Origin: JAVJSU01 sp040219275
GTDB taxonomy: Bacteria; Chloroflexota; Anaerolineae; Aggregatilineales; Phototrophicaceae
Direction of reading: 5' to 3'
Length of the DNA stretch: 64,000 nucleotides
NCBI GenBank assembly: GCA_040219275.1
Contig: JAVJSU010000071.1
Location: 1-64,000, forward strand
Position numbers and translations under genes: made by a program. Below, one piece after another: positions 33,265-42,222 of this stretch (the first letter of the stretch is position 1; each line of letters begins with the position of its first letter). Under the pieces are notes generated by a model. The model saw only the letters and a program-made list of their open reading frames with translations. It was not told the DNA's origin and ran no database searches.

Positions 33265-34197
33265 ATGAAAAAAATGTTTACTCGCTGGATAGTGCTGATC
33301 GTCGCTTGCCTCACGCTGATGGTCAGCACCGCGACGCAATCCGTCAGCGCCCAACAAACTTATATACCGCGCCCTGCACCGTCACTCACACTAGAGCAAG
33401 ATGGCATCTCCGTTTCGCTCCTGTTCGAGACCTTACCGCAAGGGGGCGTGGGCGTGGTCAACGTGACAGGAGAGGGACTTTCCAATGTCCGTGCCAGTTT
33501 CCTTGACGATATTATCAGCTTCTTTCCGGTGGAAAACGAAGGCTTTTATGGCATCCTCGCCGCCAGCATGAGCCAGAACCCCAACGGCTACATGCTTGAT
33601 CTGGTTGCCTTGCGCGAAGGGGGTACCAGCGTCACCTTTAATATCGAAATTCCGATCACCATCGGCGCGTTCATCCGCGAAACCGTGAGCGTCGGCGAAG
33701 ATCGGAGTTATCTCGTCTCACCGGAAATCGAACGGGCGGAATTTTCACGCATGGATGCCGTCGTCGGCACGATCACCGGGGAAATTTTATGGGATGCAAC
33801 CCGCTTCACCTTCCCGATTGATAGCGAACTCACCTCACCTTATGGCTCCTTCCGCGTGATGAACGAAACCACCGAAACCCGCCACACCGGCTGGGATTTA
33901 CGCGCAGGGGTTGGCACACCGGTTATGGCGATGGGCGCGGGACGGGTCGCCTTTGCGGGCTTGCTCGATATTCGTGGCTATCAGGTCATCATCGATCATG
34001 GCTACGGCGTGTTTTCTGGCTATTCGCATTTCTCGCAGGTGCATGTCACACAGGGGCAGGACATCAGCGCGGGGCAGATTATCGGCATGGTGGGCAACAC
34101 AGGGCGCAGTAGCGGCGCACATCTCCATTGGGAGGTGATGGTCAATGGCTATTGGATCAACAGCGCCGATTTTGTCCGCATGTGGATGCCGTATTGA
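33265..34197 (+). CDS. Secreted M23 (LytM-type) metallopeptidase
   Basis: A 310-aa protein with a signal peptide (KKMFTRWIVLIVACLTLMV, cleavage near VSAQ). Residues 30-180 form a beta-rich N-terminal domain. The C-terminal peptidase domain (about 190-305) shows HTGWDLRAGVGTPVMA with H and D as zinc ligands, GYGVFSGYSHFSQ, and SGAHLHWEV (H-x-H) as catalytic base and third ligand. All lysostaphin/LytM ligands are present, so it should cleave peptidoglycan cross-bridges or stem peptides outside the membrane. It stands alone, 108 bp after the lipoprotein gene. Confidence 0.9.
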   Translation: MKKMFTRWIVLIVACLTLMVSTATQSVSAQQTYIPRPAPSLTLEQDGISVSLLFETLPQGGVGVVNVTGEGLSNVRASFLDDIISFFPVENEGFYGILAASMSQNPNGYMLDLVALREGGTSVTFNIEIPITIGAFIRETVSVGEDRSYLVSPEIERAEFSRMDAVVGTITGEILWDATRFTFPIDSELTSPYGSFRVMNETTETRHTGWDLRAGVGTPVMAMGAGRVAFAGLLDIRGYQVIIDHGYGVFSGYSHFSQVHVTQGQDISAGQIIGMVGNTGRSSGAHLHWEVMVNGYWINSADFVRMWMPY

Positions 34198-34230
34198 GGC
34201 AAGTTCCATACATAAATGTTCATAGATTTT

Positions 34231-34265
34231 TTTCTTGGCGCTCTTTGTGTCTTGGCGGTTTTATT
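34231..34265 (+). repeat. Dispersed CTTTGTGTCTTGGCGG-type intergenic repeat
   Basis: TTCTTGGCGCTCTTTGTGTC followed by TTGGCGGTTTT between the convergent M23 and response-regulator genes. It consists of an imperfect tandem of CTTGGCG/CTTTGTG units. A related stretch with CTCTGCGTCTTTGC occurs at 40957-40988. Confidence 0.4.
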
Positions 34266-34269
34266 TTAC

Positions 34270-35010
34270 TCACTCACTCGCTTCACTATTATCAGCGAGG
34301 GCGGTGAAGCGCATAAACGCCCGTTCTTGCGGGGTCATATCCACCGGATACTCGGTTTCGTCGTAGGCTTCGAGGATGCGATAGCCTTCTTTGATGTAGC
34401 CACGAATGGTATGCAGGCTGATCCCCATTTCATCCGCCGCCAGATGCGCGGGCATCCCCTCCACCACACACAGCTTAATCGCCTGACGGATGCGATCCGT
34501 CAATTCGGGATATTCGCGCTGTTCGGGCAAAATCGCCGCGTGGAACACACGGGTATTGAACAATTCACGGCAGGCACGCGCCACGCCGAACGTCACCGTA
34601 AATTCATAATCCAGCGAATACACCAGCGCCCATGCGATTTTCAAACGGGCTTCTTGCTTCAACAAATATGCCACCGCACCCGCATTCGCCGCCGCATCCA
34701 CCTTACGCGGGTCAACAAACTGCGTTAAACAGATGATTCGCACATCACGAATGAGATCACGTAAGCGTTGAATTTCTGCGAAGAGGTCGTCCGGTTGCTC
34801 AATATGCGCGACATCCAGAATAATCATATCCGGCAATTCGGCGACAGGAATTTTCTTGAGATATGCCCACATGCCCTCGCGTGACTCGGCGAGAAATGTC
34901 ACACGGGTACGACGATCCCATGCCAGATAGCTATTTACAGCTTGCAAGGCGTAAAAGTCTGTATCCAATACCAGGACTTTGAGGTTCAGGCTACCAATCC
35001 CCGACATCAA
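34270..35010 (-). CDS. Response regulator with C-terminal HTH
   Basis: A 246-aa two-domain protein. The receiver (about 10-125) starts LKVLVLDTDFYALQAVNSYL; the phosphoacceptor Asp lies in DMIILDVAHIEQ, Thr in IICLTQF, and Lys in AYLLKQEA. The effector (about 165-225) has LTDRIRQAIKLCVVEGMPAHLAADEMGISLHTIRGYIKEGYRIL, a NarL/LuxR-like HTH. The acidic pocket at the N-terminus is D-T-D rather than the usual D-D. No histidine kinase gene is adjacent, so it is an orphan regulator. The start could be either of two successive ATGs (35010 or 35007). Confidence 0.83.
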   Translation of the reverse strand: MMSGIGSLNLKVLVLDTDFYALQAVNSYLAWDRRTRVTFLAESREGMWAYLKKIPVAELPDMIILDVAHIEQPDDLFAEIQRLRDLIRDVRIICLTQFVDPRKVDAAANAGAVAYLLKQEARLKIAWALVYSLDYEFTVTFGVARACRELFNTRVFHAAILPEQREYPELTDRIRQAIKLCVVEGMPAHLAADEMGISLHTIRGYIKEGYRILEAYDETEYPVDMTPQERAFMRFTALADNSEASE

Positions 35011-35307
35011 TATATGGCTTTCTGCTGAATTCGATTTGATTGGATATACGTTACAGTTTAAGCCGAATCACCGCATCACGCAACGCCTTCGCTATAGACG
35101 CGCAATGAGTCCGTTTGTACACTTCTGATCTAATGGATACGATGTCTCGATTCTTCACTGCACCCCAGCGTGCTATGAGCGACTGATCGAAATTCAGTGC
35201 TCCCCCTCTCTAAGTTTTGGAGAGGGGGTTGGGGGTGAGGTTAATCAGGCATTTTCAATTAATCTATGAAACGCGCGATTTAACCGAATTACCCTGAAGG
35301 ACTCCCA
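35011..35307. other. Intergenic stretch between response regulator and GT4
   Basis: It carries the divergent promoters (not clearly recognised) and a G/C hairpin at 35202-35228: CCCCCTCTC pairs with GAGAGGGGG around TAAGTTTTG, followed by TTGGGGGTGAGG. This belongs to the same class of dispersed repeat as 62701-62781. No ORF is accepted. Confidence 0.5.
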
Positions 35308-36513
35308 ATGGCGAATGCGAAACCACACGTTTTGATGCTCACTCCCTATCTACCCTATCCCCCTGTGAGCGGCGGCAGGATGCGAACCTATAACCTCGTC
35401 AAAAATCTCAGCACGGATTTTAGAATTACACTCGTCAGCTTCGGCAGACCGGAAGAACGTGCGTTGGATTACACACCAATGGCAGACTTTTGCGAGGATT
35501 TCATCGTCGTTGACCGTGCATCCAGCCCCGGCACACTTCAGGCGGCGCTCATGAGTCTGACTTCACCGAAGCCCATCACCACGCGCCTCTATCATACGGA
35601 TGAGATGACGAGCACCCTACAACGCATCATCAACGACCAAAAACCGGATGTCATTCACGTCGAGTCCTTCTATATGTTCCAGAATTTGCCGGACGGTCAC
35701 GGCATCCCTGTGCTGATGTCCGAGCCTGCGATTGAATATCTCGCGTGGGCGCGTCATGCCAAGGTCGCCCAACCGGTTTATACCCGCCCCGGCATCGCTG
35801 TGGAAGCCTTCAAAATGCGCTTCGCCGAGCCAAACGTGTGGGAGTCAGCGGATATGGTTGGCGCGATGAGCGACATTGATGCGAAAATCATCCAGAAAGC
35901 CGCCCCAAAAGCCACTGTCACCCTGACTCCCAACGGCGTGGATGTGAATTTCTTCAATACCAACGTCGCCATCGAACGTGATAACGTCACCGCCGTGTAT
36001 ATGGGCGATTATAAGTATTTCCCGAACACCGACGCAATCACCTATTTCGCGCATGAAATTTTGCCGCTCGTGCGTCAACGCAAACCGGATTTCCGCCTGA
36101 CTCTGCTCGGCAAAGACCCCTCACCGGAGCTTCTCGCCCTGCAAAGTGACACCATCACCGTCACCGGACTCGTAGATGATACCCGCCCCTATTTGCAAAG
36201 TAGCGCCATGTTCATCTGCCCGTTACGGAGCGGGAGCGGCACACGCTTTAAGTTGATGGAAGCCCTTGCCTGTGGATGCCCTGTTGTCAGTACCTCGCTT
36301 GGTTGTGAAGGGTTGGGCGCGGTGGATGGCGAAACCATGCTCATCCGCGATACACCGCAAGCCTTCGCTGACGGCATCATCGACCTGATGGACAATCCAG
36401 TAAAAGGTCAGCAAATCGGTACTGCCGGACGCGCATGGGTGGTGCAACATCACGCATGGGAACACAGCGCCACGCTCGTCAAACAGGCTTATGAGCGGTT
36501 GATGGGGAGATAA
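35308..36513 (+). CDS. Glycosyltransferase family 4
   Basis: A 401-aa GT-B fold enzyme. The N-terminal domain opens MLTPYLPYPPVSGGRMRTYNL, the glycine-rich loop of GT4 acceptor domains. The C-terminal donor domain has TLLGKDPSPELLAL, then CPLRSGSGTRFKLMEALACGCPVVST, with the E-x-x-x-x-G nucleotide-sugar motif (KLMEALACG). No membrane segment; peripheral on the cytosolic face. Together with the ATP-grasp and sugar-transferase genes it points to exopolysaccharide or glycolipid synthesis. It is convergent with the ATP-grasp gene, 1 bp apart. Confidence 0.9.
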   Translation: MANAKPHVLMLTPYLPYPPVSGGRMRTYNLVKNLSTDFRITLVSFGRPEERALDYTPMADFCEDFIVVDRASSPGTLQAALMSLTSPKPITTRLYHTDEMTSTLQRIINDQKPDVIHVESFYMFQNLPDGHGIPVLMSEPAIEYLAWARHAKVAQPVYTRPGIAVEAFKMRFAEPNVWESADMVGAMSDIDAKIIQKAAPKATVTLTPNGVDVNFFNTNVAIERDNVTAVYMGDYKYFPNTDAITYFAHEILPLVRQRKPDFRLTLLGKDPSPELLALQSDTITVTGLVDDTRPYLQSSAMFICPLRSGSGTRFKLMEALACGCPVVSTSLGCEGLGAVDGETMLIRDTPQAFADGIIDLMDNPVKGQQIGTAGRAWVVQHHAWEHSATLVKQAYERLMGR

Positions 36514-36514
36514 A

Positions 36515-37399
36515 TCAGAGCGTCAAATCTTTGATTTTGCTCCACAGTTCCAACACTGGAATCTGGCTCAGACCGGAGAATTGACCGTCACCAATCTCAA
36601 TAACGATCCATTCTCCGTTTACCAGTTGACCCATATCAACGGAGATAAACGGCGTAGAAATTTTCTGGCTCACTTGTCGCAAGAGAATGTTAATCGCAGA
36701 TTTGTCACTCTCGGATAATGTATATGGATCAGCATAGTCATCCCAGTAAAATCCCATTGCAATCGTTTGCCCCTTATGCACGAATGCACGATATTCTCGA
36801 CCTATCGGGAAACCGTTGGGATCGGTTGCTACTGTCTTTAGCGTAACCAATTCCCGCAAAATAATTTTCCCCTGCGAACGGCGTGTATTTGCGTAAATAT
36901 TTTCTGCAACGACGCTCAATTCCTGTATATCATGTGCGACCACTTGAGACCAACCCAGATCCTTATTGGATTTGACCGATCCTTTAACAAAAATCGGAAA
37001 GTCCAATATGTTCGCCGCATCTTTGATTTGCGATAAATCATTTAAGATCACACTTTTGGGAGTTACATCGTGAATGAGGGGATAGAATTTATCGAACGCC
37101 ATCGCCTGCAGAAATTCTTCGGGCGTATTAACGAGGTGAACGTTTTTCTGTAACGCTGCTTCATATATTTGTCTATAGCGTTCATTTGAAGGAATAAAAC
37201 CCGTCCAAAAACCTAAAATGGGCTGTTCAAACGATGGAACATAAACCAGTGCGTTTTCAGCAGTCCCACAATCATCAAAATTTCGTGGAATCGTGAAGAC
37301 CCGGCATCCAAACAATCGCCCCGCCTCGGCTATTGCCTGTGTTTCTCTAGCATTGATCGAAGTCTTCTGTTTGATTTCATCGGCAAAAACAACAATCAT
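36515..37399 (-). CDS. ATP-grasp protein (DUF4343-like)
   Basis: A 294-aa cytosolic protein. The ATP-grasp pattern is seen from about residue 95: KFYPLIHDVTPKSVIL, FPIFVKGSVKSNKDLGWSQVV with the nucleotide-binding lysine, IILRELV, and the metal-binding end WIVIEIGDGQFSGLS. ATP-grasp ligases of this group join a carboxylate to an amine or alcohol. The gene lies 35 bp downstream of the sugar transferase on the same strand and may modify a polysaccharide or peptide. More AT-rich than its neighbours. Exact reaction unknown. Confidence 0.7.
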   Translation of the reverse strand: MIVVFADEIKQKTSINARETQAIAEAGRLFGCRVFTIPRNFDDCGTAENALVYVPSFEQPILGFWTGFIPSNERYRQIYEAALQKNVHLVNTPEEFLQAMAFDKFYPLIHDVTPKSVILNDLSQIKDAANILDFPIFVKGSVKSNKDLGWSQVVAHDIQELSVVAENIYANTRRSQGKIILRELVTLKTVATDPNGFPIGREYRAFVHKGQTIAMGFYWDDYADPYTLSESDKSAINILLRQVSQKISTPFISVDMGQLVNGEWIVIEIGDGQFSGLSQIPVLELWSKIKDLTL

Positions 37400-37434
37400 A
37401 CACTAATTAACTCTCTATCAGTATTAGCTGAACG

Positions 37435-38196
37435 CTATCGCGCCCCTTCACAAGTGATGAGGACAACCAGCGTGCGGAGCAGAATTTTGCAATCGCCCCA
37501 CAAAGAGGCACTTTCCGCATAGTGCATATCGTAAGCCATCTTCTGTTGCATGGTCAAATTGGAGCGCCCATTGATTGAACTCAAGCTCGTCATACCGGGG
37601 CGATATTGGCGGATGACACGTAAATAATCGTCAACATACCCTGCATCGATGCCGTCGAGTTCTTTCAGATGTGGCACATAATACACCGGAAACGGACGAT
37701 GACCGATCAGGCTCATTTCACCTTTTAGCACCAACCAGAATTGTGGCATCTCATCAATGCTGTGCCGCCGCAACCACGCCCCTGTGCGTGTCGTCACGTA
37801 TTGGGGCTTCTTCTGGATGCGTTCCGTATCAACATTATCATCGTCAATAATCCGGTAAGTTTCAATCACAGGGAGCGTCCGTAATTTAAGAATCGTGAAC
37901 GTTTTGCCATGATGCCCGTACCGCTCCTGTGTAAAGATCACCGGCACGCGATCCACAAATTTGATGACCAGACTCGCAATCAGCATAATCGGCGCACCCA
38001 GCGTCAAGCCGATGACCGCCCCGACAATATCCATCAAACGCCGCCGGCGACTATTGAGATACGCAATGTGTTTATTATTTTCGGGTAAGTCTGAAACAGC
38101 TTGTTGTGTAGTCGATGCAGATACAGTGTCAATCATAATGGTAACGAACAATCGCTTAGTTTTGACGGAAGGTCGATGTAATGTCATTATCACCAT
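37435..38196 (-). CDS. Undecaprenyl-phosphate sugar phosphotransferase (initiating sugar transferase)
   Basis: A 253-aa protein that would start polysaccharide repeat-unit assembly by transferring a sugar-1-phosphate to lipid phosphate. The family signature is intact: RRRLMDIVGAVIGLTLGAPIML (the membrane re-entrant helix), VIFTQERYGHHGKTFTILKLRT, LRRHSIDEMPQFWLVLKGEMSLIGHRP, YRPGMTSLSSINGRS. The catalytic DE pair is in IDEMPQ. It has only the short C-terminal catalytic part, without the four-TM N-domain of WbaP/WcaJ. The start is uncertain (ATG 38196, 38187 or 38136), none with a good ribosome-binding site. Confidence 0.9.
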   Translation of the reverse strand: MVIMTLHRPSVKTKRLFVTIMIDTVSASTTQQAVSDLPENNKHIAYLNSRRRRLMDIVGAVIGLTLGAPIMLIASLVIKFVDRVPVIFTQERYGHHGKTFTILKLRTLPVIETYRIIDDDNVDTERIQKKPQYVTTRTGAWLRRHSIDEMPQFWLVLKGEMSLIGHRPFPVYYVPHLKELDGIDAGYVDDYLRVIRQYRPGMTSLSSINGRSNLTMQQKMAYDMHYAESASLWGDCKILLRTLVVLITCEGAR

Positions 38197-38307
38197 GCGC
38201 GTGTCAAAAGTGTTTCATTACTGTATCACAACTGCTGATTCAGCGAAATTTAACAGAGAACGGCTAAAATAAATGTTTTAACGTATTGATATGCAAAGGA
38301 GAAGACG

Positions 38308-38826
38308 ATGCTAAAAGATCGCGTAGAAAAAGCACTCAACGCCCAAATAAATATGGAACTCACCGCGTTCTATACCTATCTATCCATGTCTGCCTATTTT
38401 GAAGACGGCGGAATGCAAGGTTTTGCCGCGTGGATGCGCCACCATGCCGAAGAAGAAATGACGCACGCGATGAAGCTCTACGATTGGGTGCATACGCGTC
38501 GGGGTAAAGTCCAATTGCAGGCACTCGCCGCCCCGCCGCAAACCTGGGAAACGCCACTTGCCGCCTTTGAGGATGCGTTTAAGCATGAGCGCAAAGTCTC
38601 CATCTCGATTGATGAACTCGTCAAGACCTCGCGTGAAGAAGGCGATAATGCTACTGAGAGCTTCTTAAAGTGGTTTGTGGATGAGCAGGTCGAGGAAGAA
38701 GAAGTCGTTGATGCGGTCATTCAGAAGCTCAAACTCATGGGCGATTTTTCCGGCGGGTTATATCTACTAGATCGTGAATTACTGGAAAGCACTGCATCCG
38801 GCGCAGGTGAAGCAAGCGCAGAATAA
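38308..38826 (+). CDS. Ferritin (bacterial FtnA-type)
   Basis: A 172-aa four-helix-bundle iron-storage protein. Ferroxidase ligands are visible: E in NMELTAFYTYLSMSAYFE, the E-x-x-H pair in RHHAEEEMTHAMKLYDWVHTRRG, and E/Q in FVDEQVEEEEVVDAVIQKL. HTRRGKVQLQAL is the usual loop after helix B. AGGAG precedes the ATG. A bidirectional terminator follows. Monocistronic, with a 111-bp region divergent from the sugar transferase. Confidence 0.94.
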   Translation: MLKDRVEKALNAQINMELTAFYTYLSMSAYFEDGGMQGFAAWMRHHAEEEMTHAMKLYDWVHTRRGKVQLQALAAPPQTWETPLAAFEDAFKHERKVSISIDELVKTSREEGDNATESFLKWFVDEQVEEEEVVDAVIQKLKLMGDFSGGLYLLDRELLESTASGAGEASAE

Positions 38827-38848
38827 CCCTCCTGCCACACAAAACAAA

Positions 38849-38877
38849 AACGGCGATCTCAGTGATGGATCGCCGTT
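38849..38877. terminator. Bidirectional intrinsic terminator
   Basis: AACGGCGATC (38849-38858) and GATCGCCGTT (38868-38877) form a perfect 10-bp stem with a 9-nt loop. T-rich sequence follows on the plus strand (TTTATTTATC) and AAAACAAAAA precedes it, which reads as a T-run on the minus strand. It serves both ferritin and the convergent SLATT gene. Confidence 0.9.
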
Positions 38878-38899
38878 TATTTATCATTCGTCGATGAGC

Positions 38900-40204
38900 T
38901 TACCCGCGAGCTTCACCATCATCTTCGGTGACAGTCGCAGGAGTCTCGTCTTCAACCATATGCCCATTGCCGTTCATCATGGCTTCTTCACCGTCCATCG
39001 TGGGTTCCGTGATCTCTTCAGACGAATAGGTTTCTTCCCCATCCATTGTAGGCTCGGTGACTGTCTCAGAGACATATTCGGCTTCACCGTCCATTGTTGG
39101 TTCGCTGATTTCGTCGAGCATGGGTTCTTCAACAAGCTCGCCGATCACATTGCCATGCTCATCATAAGCGACTTCATCGGTAGGACCATAATCGTCCGAA
39201 ACCAACGTATCCGTTTCATACGTCAGGTTCAGTTCCGGCGCAGTTTCTTCATAGAACACCGCTTCGTCCGTCGGACCATAATCGTCAGACACCAGCGTGT
39301 CCACCTCATCCGACGAATCTACTTCCGGCGCACCGGCTTCATAATCAACAGCGACAGCCATTGCCTCAGCTTGTGCATAACCTGCCTCACCGAGCGCTTC
39401 CGCCATATCCTCATCCATCTCAACATCCGTAACAACACTTACGGAATCGCCATCAAGCTGGGTCCGTCGTGTAATGGTCGCGGTTTCGCCACTTTCCGTC
39501 TGGATAGAAAGCACCTGCGCGACATTCATCACATCACCACTTCGGGCGGCGTTCAAAATCTCGCCGAGTTGCCCGATTCGTGATTCATCAACATCACCAT
39601 CTTCATCAAAAATATCCAATCCGTATTGCTCGGCAACCGCCCGCAACGGATCAAATTCTTCGTCTTCTTTCTCGTTCCCGCGTGCCAGTTGACCCCATTG
39701 ATTGACCTCATCTTCAAACACTTTTTCTGAGGCAACCACCAATTGCGGGAAAACTTCAAATACCTTACGCGCATTATATTGATCCATGTCCGGTACGAGT
39801 AAACGCGCTTCTTCCAGCCCGAAGACCGTATCCCGATAGAGCGCCGCTTGCCGTTCCCATTGATACAATTGACGGAACGAGGCGATCAACGCCGCGACAG
39901 CGGGCAAGGCAGTAATCAACATATTGAGTTCCGGTGATGGGCTTTGCGTGTTCAACGCCGCGAACAGCGAAGAAGCCGTCATCACCAGCGCACCAAGGCG
40001 AAAGAACCGATCAGATTTCTTGTCATTATCAATGATGCGCTGTTCATAATATTCGATCTGATACTCGATGCGCCGTGCCAGATACACCCGCGCCAGCATC
40101 TCGCCCGTGCGCTGATCTAACGCCACGCTTGTCCGGCGCATCCGGCTCATCTGTCGTTGCACACGGGATTGTCTCCGTTTGTTCTGGATGTCTGCGTTAA
40201 CCAT
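38900..40204 (-). CDS. SLATT-like two-TM protein with acidic repeat tail
   Basis: A 434-aa protein. Residues about 1-160: a basic N-terminus (MVNADIQNKRRQSRVQRQ), a helix (ARRIEYQIEYYEQRIIDNDKK), two close TM segments (FFRLGALVMTASSLFAAL and MLITALPAVAALIASF) and a following helix (LYQWERQAALYRDTVFGLEEA), the SLATT/DUF4231 architecture. The C-terminal 230 residues are very acidic with internal repeats: DTLVSDDYGPTDE twice and EPTMDGE three to four times. ATG 40204 is chosen because GGAGAGAGCAAGAAA precedes it; it overlaps the upstream gene stop by 8 bp. SLATT proteins are predicted membrane effectors in nucleotide-signalling defence systems; here there is no cyclase, so the role is open. Confidence 0.68.
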   Translation of the reverse strand: MVNADIQNKRRQSRVQRQMSRMRRTSVALDQRTGEMLARVYLARRIEYQIEYYEQRIIDNDKKSDRFFRLGALVMTASSLFAALNTQSPSPELNMLITALPAVAALIASFRQLYQWERQAALYRDTVFGLEEARLLVPDMDQYNARKVFEVFPQLVVASEKVFEDEVNQWGQLARGNEKEDEEFDPLRAVAEQYGLDIFDEDGDVDESRIGQLGEILNAARSGDVMNVAQVLSIQTESGETATITRRTQLDGDSVSVVTDVEMDEDMAEALGEAGYAQAEAMAVAVDYEAGAPEVDSSDEVDTLVSDDYGPTDEAVFYEETAPELNLTYETDTLVSDDYGPTDEVAYDEHGNVIGELVEEPMLDEISEPTMDGEAEYVSETVTEPTMDGEETYSSEEITEPTMDGEEAMMNGNGHMVEDETPATVTEDDGEARG

Positions 40205-40859
40205 TTTCTTGCTCTCTCCGTCGAATATCGAGCACACGGCGGCGCAACTCATCCACCCGCGCTTCGGTATGGAAAGGTTGCAGGCGGGTCACATACTTGA
40301 AGTACATCATACGAAGTTCTTCCGTCAAACGGCGATAACTCGCCCAGCGTTTGCGCGGTTCACCCTGATTACTCAATAGCGTGTAATAGCTGGTAATGGC
40401 GCTGACCAGCAGTGTAGAATATCCAAAAATGGACACCAGCAGTGTAAAGTCCACCGTCGATGAGAACAACCTGAATGTGCCGTCAATAGATCGTGCTTCT
40501 AAGGCACTGAAATACGTGGTCATTACCGCCAGAATCGTCGTGAAAAATGCACCAAACAGGAACACCCATTGGAACAAATAAAAACGATTCTGGTAATATT
40601 TCGCCTTCTGGTTGAAATCAAAAAATAACGGAAGTAAATATTCATCAAGATCACGCAGGTCTTGCAACACCATCGGGAAATCACTGATCTCATCGTCTGT
40701 CCAGAATTCCGGGACGATGAATCCTTGGTCGTTCAAATCCTTCAGATATTGATCCTCCGGCGGACGCGTCCATGATTTTTCCATACGGACTTTTGGACCG
40801 CCGCGCACAGGAACCCATGATAAAGGCTCGGATTTTCGGCTCAGATTGTTGGTTGCCAC
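40197..40859 (-). CDS. SLATT/DUF4231-like two-TM protein
   Basis: A 220-aa protein starting at GTG 40859, which follows GAGGGGGA at 5-nt spacing. A polar N-terminus (about 1-75) precedes the helix YLLPLFFDFNQKAKYYQNRFYLFQWVFLF, which enters TM1 (FLFGAFFTTILAVMTTYFSAL). TM2 is LLVSIFGYSTLLVSAITSYY, then RKRWASYRRLTEELRMMYFKYVTR. 'W..YR..tE.Lr.e.~~y' after TM2 is the DUF4231/SLATT hallmark. It is translationally coupled to the downstream SLATT-like gene through an 8-bp ATGGTTAA overlap, suggesting that the two make one membrane complex. Confidence 0.72.
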   Translation of the reverse strand: MATNNLSRKSEPLSWVPVRGGPKVRMEKSWTRPPEDQYLKDLNDQGFIVPEFWTDDEISDFPMVLQDLRDLDEYLLPLFFDFNQKAKYYQNRFYLFQWVFLFGAFFTTILAVMTTYFSALEARSIDGTFRLFSSTVDFTLLVSIFGYSTLLVSAITSYYTLLSNQGEPRKRWASYRRLTEELRMMYFKYVTRLQPFHTEARVDELRRRVLDIRRREQENG

Positions 40860-41182
40860 ACTGTCCCCCTCTCTCAGTGAACATCGCAATTGAATTTAGC
40901 ATCGTATCAAAAGAGGCTATTTTTATGTAAAATCTTGGAGAGTTATAGAAAAATTCGTTGCGTTTCTCCGCGATCTCTGCGTCTTTGCATTATGCTTTTC
41001 TAGTTTTTTTGTTGATAGTATATAATTGCTTACTTCAAACTTTAGACTTCAAACTCACTATCAGTATAACCCAAAACAAGATTCTTTAATGGCAATCTTA
41101 GACAATTTTTCATGCGAATTCCCACAAATCCGTAAGATTCCCTATAATAGCGGCATGATTGACAATGACATGGAGCGACCTG
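40860..41182. other. Divergent intergenic region with repeat and promoter
   Basis: It holds a dispersed-type repeat GTTGCGTTTCTCCGCGATCT + CTGCGTCTTTGC (40957-40988), a TATAAT without an obvious -35 at 41023-41029, and a better promoter at 41119-41148 (TTCCCA, 18 bp, TATAAT) 35 bp before the dehydrogenase start. A small plus-strand frame 41026-41235 reads through this promoter and is not accepted. Confidence 0.5.
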
Positions 41183-42160
41183 ATGACCAAACCGCACATC
41201 TACATTACCCGCAACATGCCACAGGCAGGCATTAAATTACTTGAACCCACTTGCACGCTGACCATCGGCGCTGATTTACCGCCGGATAGAGCCACTCTGC
41301 TGAAAAATATCGCGGAAGCTGATGCCGTCCTGAGTTTGCTCACAGAAACGATTGACGCGGAAGTAATGGATGTCGCGCCCAATCTCAAAGTGATTAGCAA
41401 CATGGCAGTCGGTTACGATAATATCCGCATCAACGACGCAACATCACGCGGTATTCCAGTAGGTAACACCCCCGGCGTGCTCACAGAAACAACCGCCGAT
41501 ATCGCCTTCGCGCTGATGCTCTCCGCCGCTCGTCGCTTACCGGAAGCCGAACGCTACGTTAAAGACGGTCACTGGAAAACATGGATGCCCAGCCTCTTGC
41601 TCGGTCAGGATTTACATGGCGCGACGCTTGGCATTCTGGGACTGGGGCGGATCGGACAAGCCGTCGCCCGCCGAGCAAAAGGCTTCAACATGCGGATCAT
41701 CTATCACGGTGGTAGCGACGAAACCGCCGCTCGTGAACTGGGCGCGGAAGCCTGCACAATGGAGACCTTGCTGGAGCAGAGTGATTTTATCAGCATTCAC
41801 ACACCCCTCATGCCAGAGACACATCACATGATTGACGCAGAAGCCTTCGCCCGAATGAAATCAACCGCCGTCCTCGTCAACACAGCACGTGGTGGCATCG
41901 TTGATCCAAAGGCGCTGTATGACGCGCTCAAAAGTCGGCAAATTGCGGCGGCGGGCTTGGATGTCACCGAACCTGAACCGATCTCGCCGGATGATCCCTT
42001 GCTCACACTCGATAATTGTCTCATTATCCCGCATCTCGGCAGTTCCAGCGTGGCGACGCGGGATAAAATGGCGACTCTTGCGGCGGAAAATGTGCTGGCG
42101 GGGTTGCGTGGGGATCGTCTACCGCATTGTGTAAATCCAGAAGTCTATGATCGGCGTTGA
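41183..42160 (+). CDS. D-2-hydroxyacid dehydrogenase (glyoxylate/hydroxypyruvate reductase-like)
   Basis: A 325-aa NAD(P)-dependent dehydrogenase starting MTKPHIYITRNMPQAG; ATG 41183 follows GGAG at 7-nt spacing and lies downstream of the predicted transcription start. The Rossmann motif GLGRIGQAVARRA is at about 153. The catalytic Arg is in NTARGGIVD, Glu in LDVTEPEP, and His in IIPHLGSSS. NMAVGYDNIRI and GNTPGVLTETTADIAFALML are typical of the GyaR/GRHPR branch, which reduces glyoxylate or hydroxypyruvate. All catalytic residues are present. A small unknown gene and an RNA methylase follow on the same strand. Confidence 0.93.
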   Translation: MTKPHIYITRNMPQAGIKLLEPTCTLTIGADLPPDRATLLKNIAEADAVLSLLTETIDAEVMDVAPNLKVISNMAVGYDNIRINDATSRGIPVGNTPGVLTETTADIAFALMLSAARRLPEAERYVKDGHWKTWMPSLLLGQDLHGATLGILGLGRIGQAVARRAKGFNMRIIYHGGSDETAARELGAEACTMETLLEQSDFISIHTPLMPETHHMIDAEAFARMKSTAVLVNTARGGIVDPKALYDALKSRQIAAAGLDVTEPEPISPDDPLLTLDNCLIIPHLGSSSVATRDKMATLAAENVLAGLRGDRLPHCVNPEVYDRR

Positions 42161-42222
42161 GACAACCCCGCCACTCTACTATAATCCACAGGGTAAATGA
42201 CACATTTGGAGAAAGTACACTC

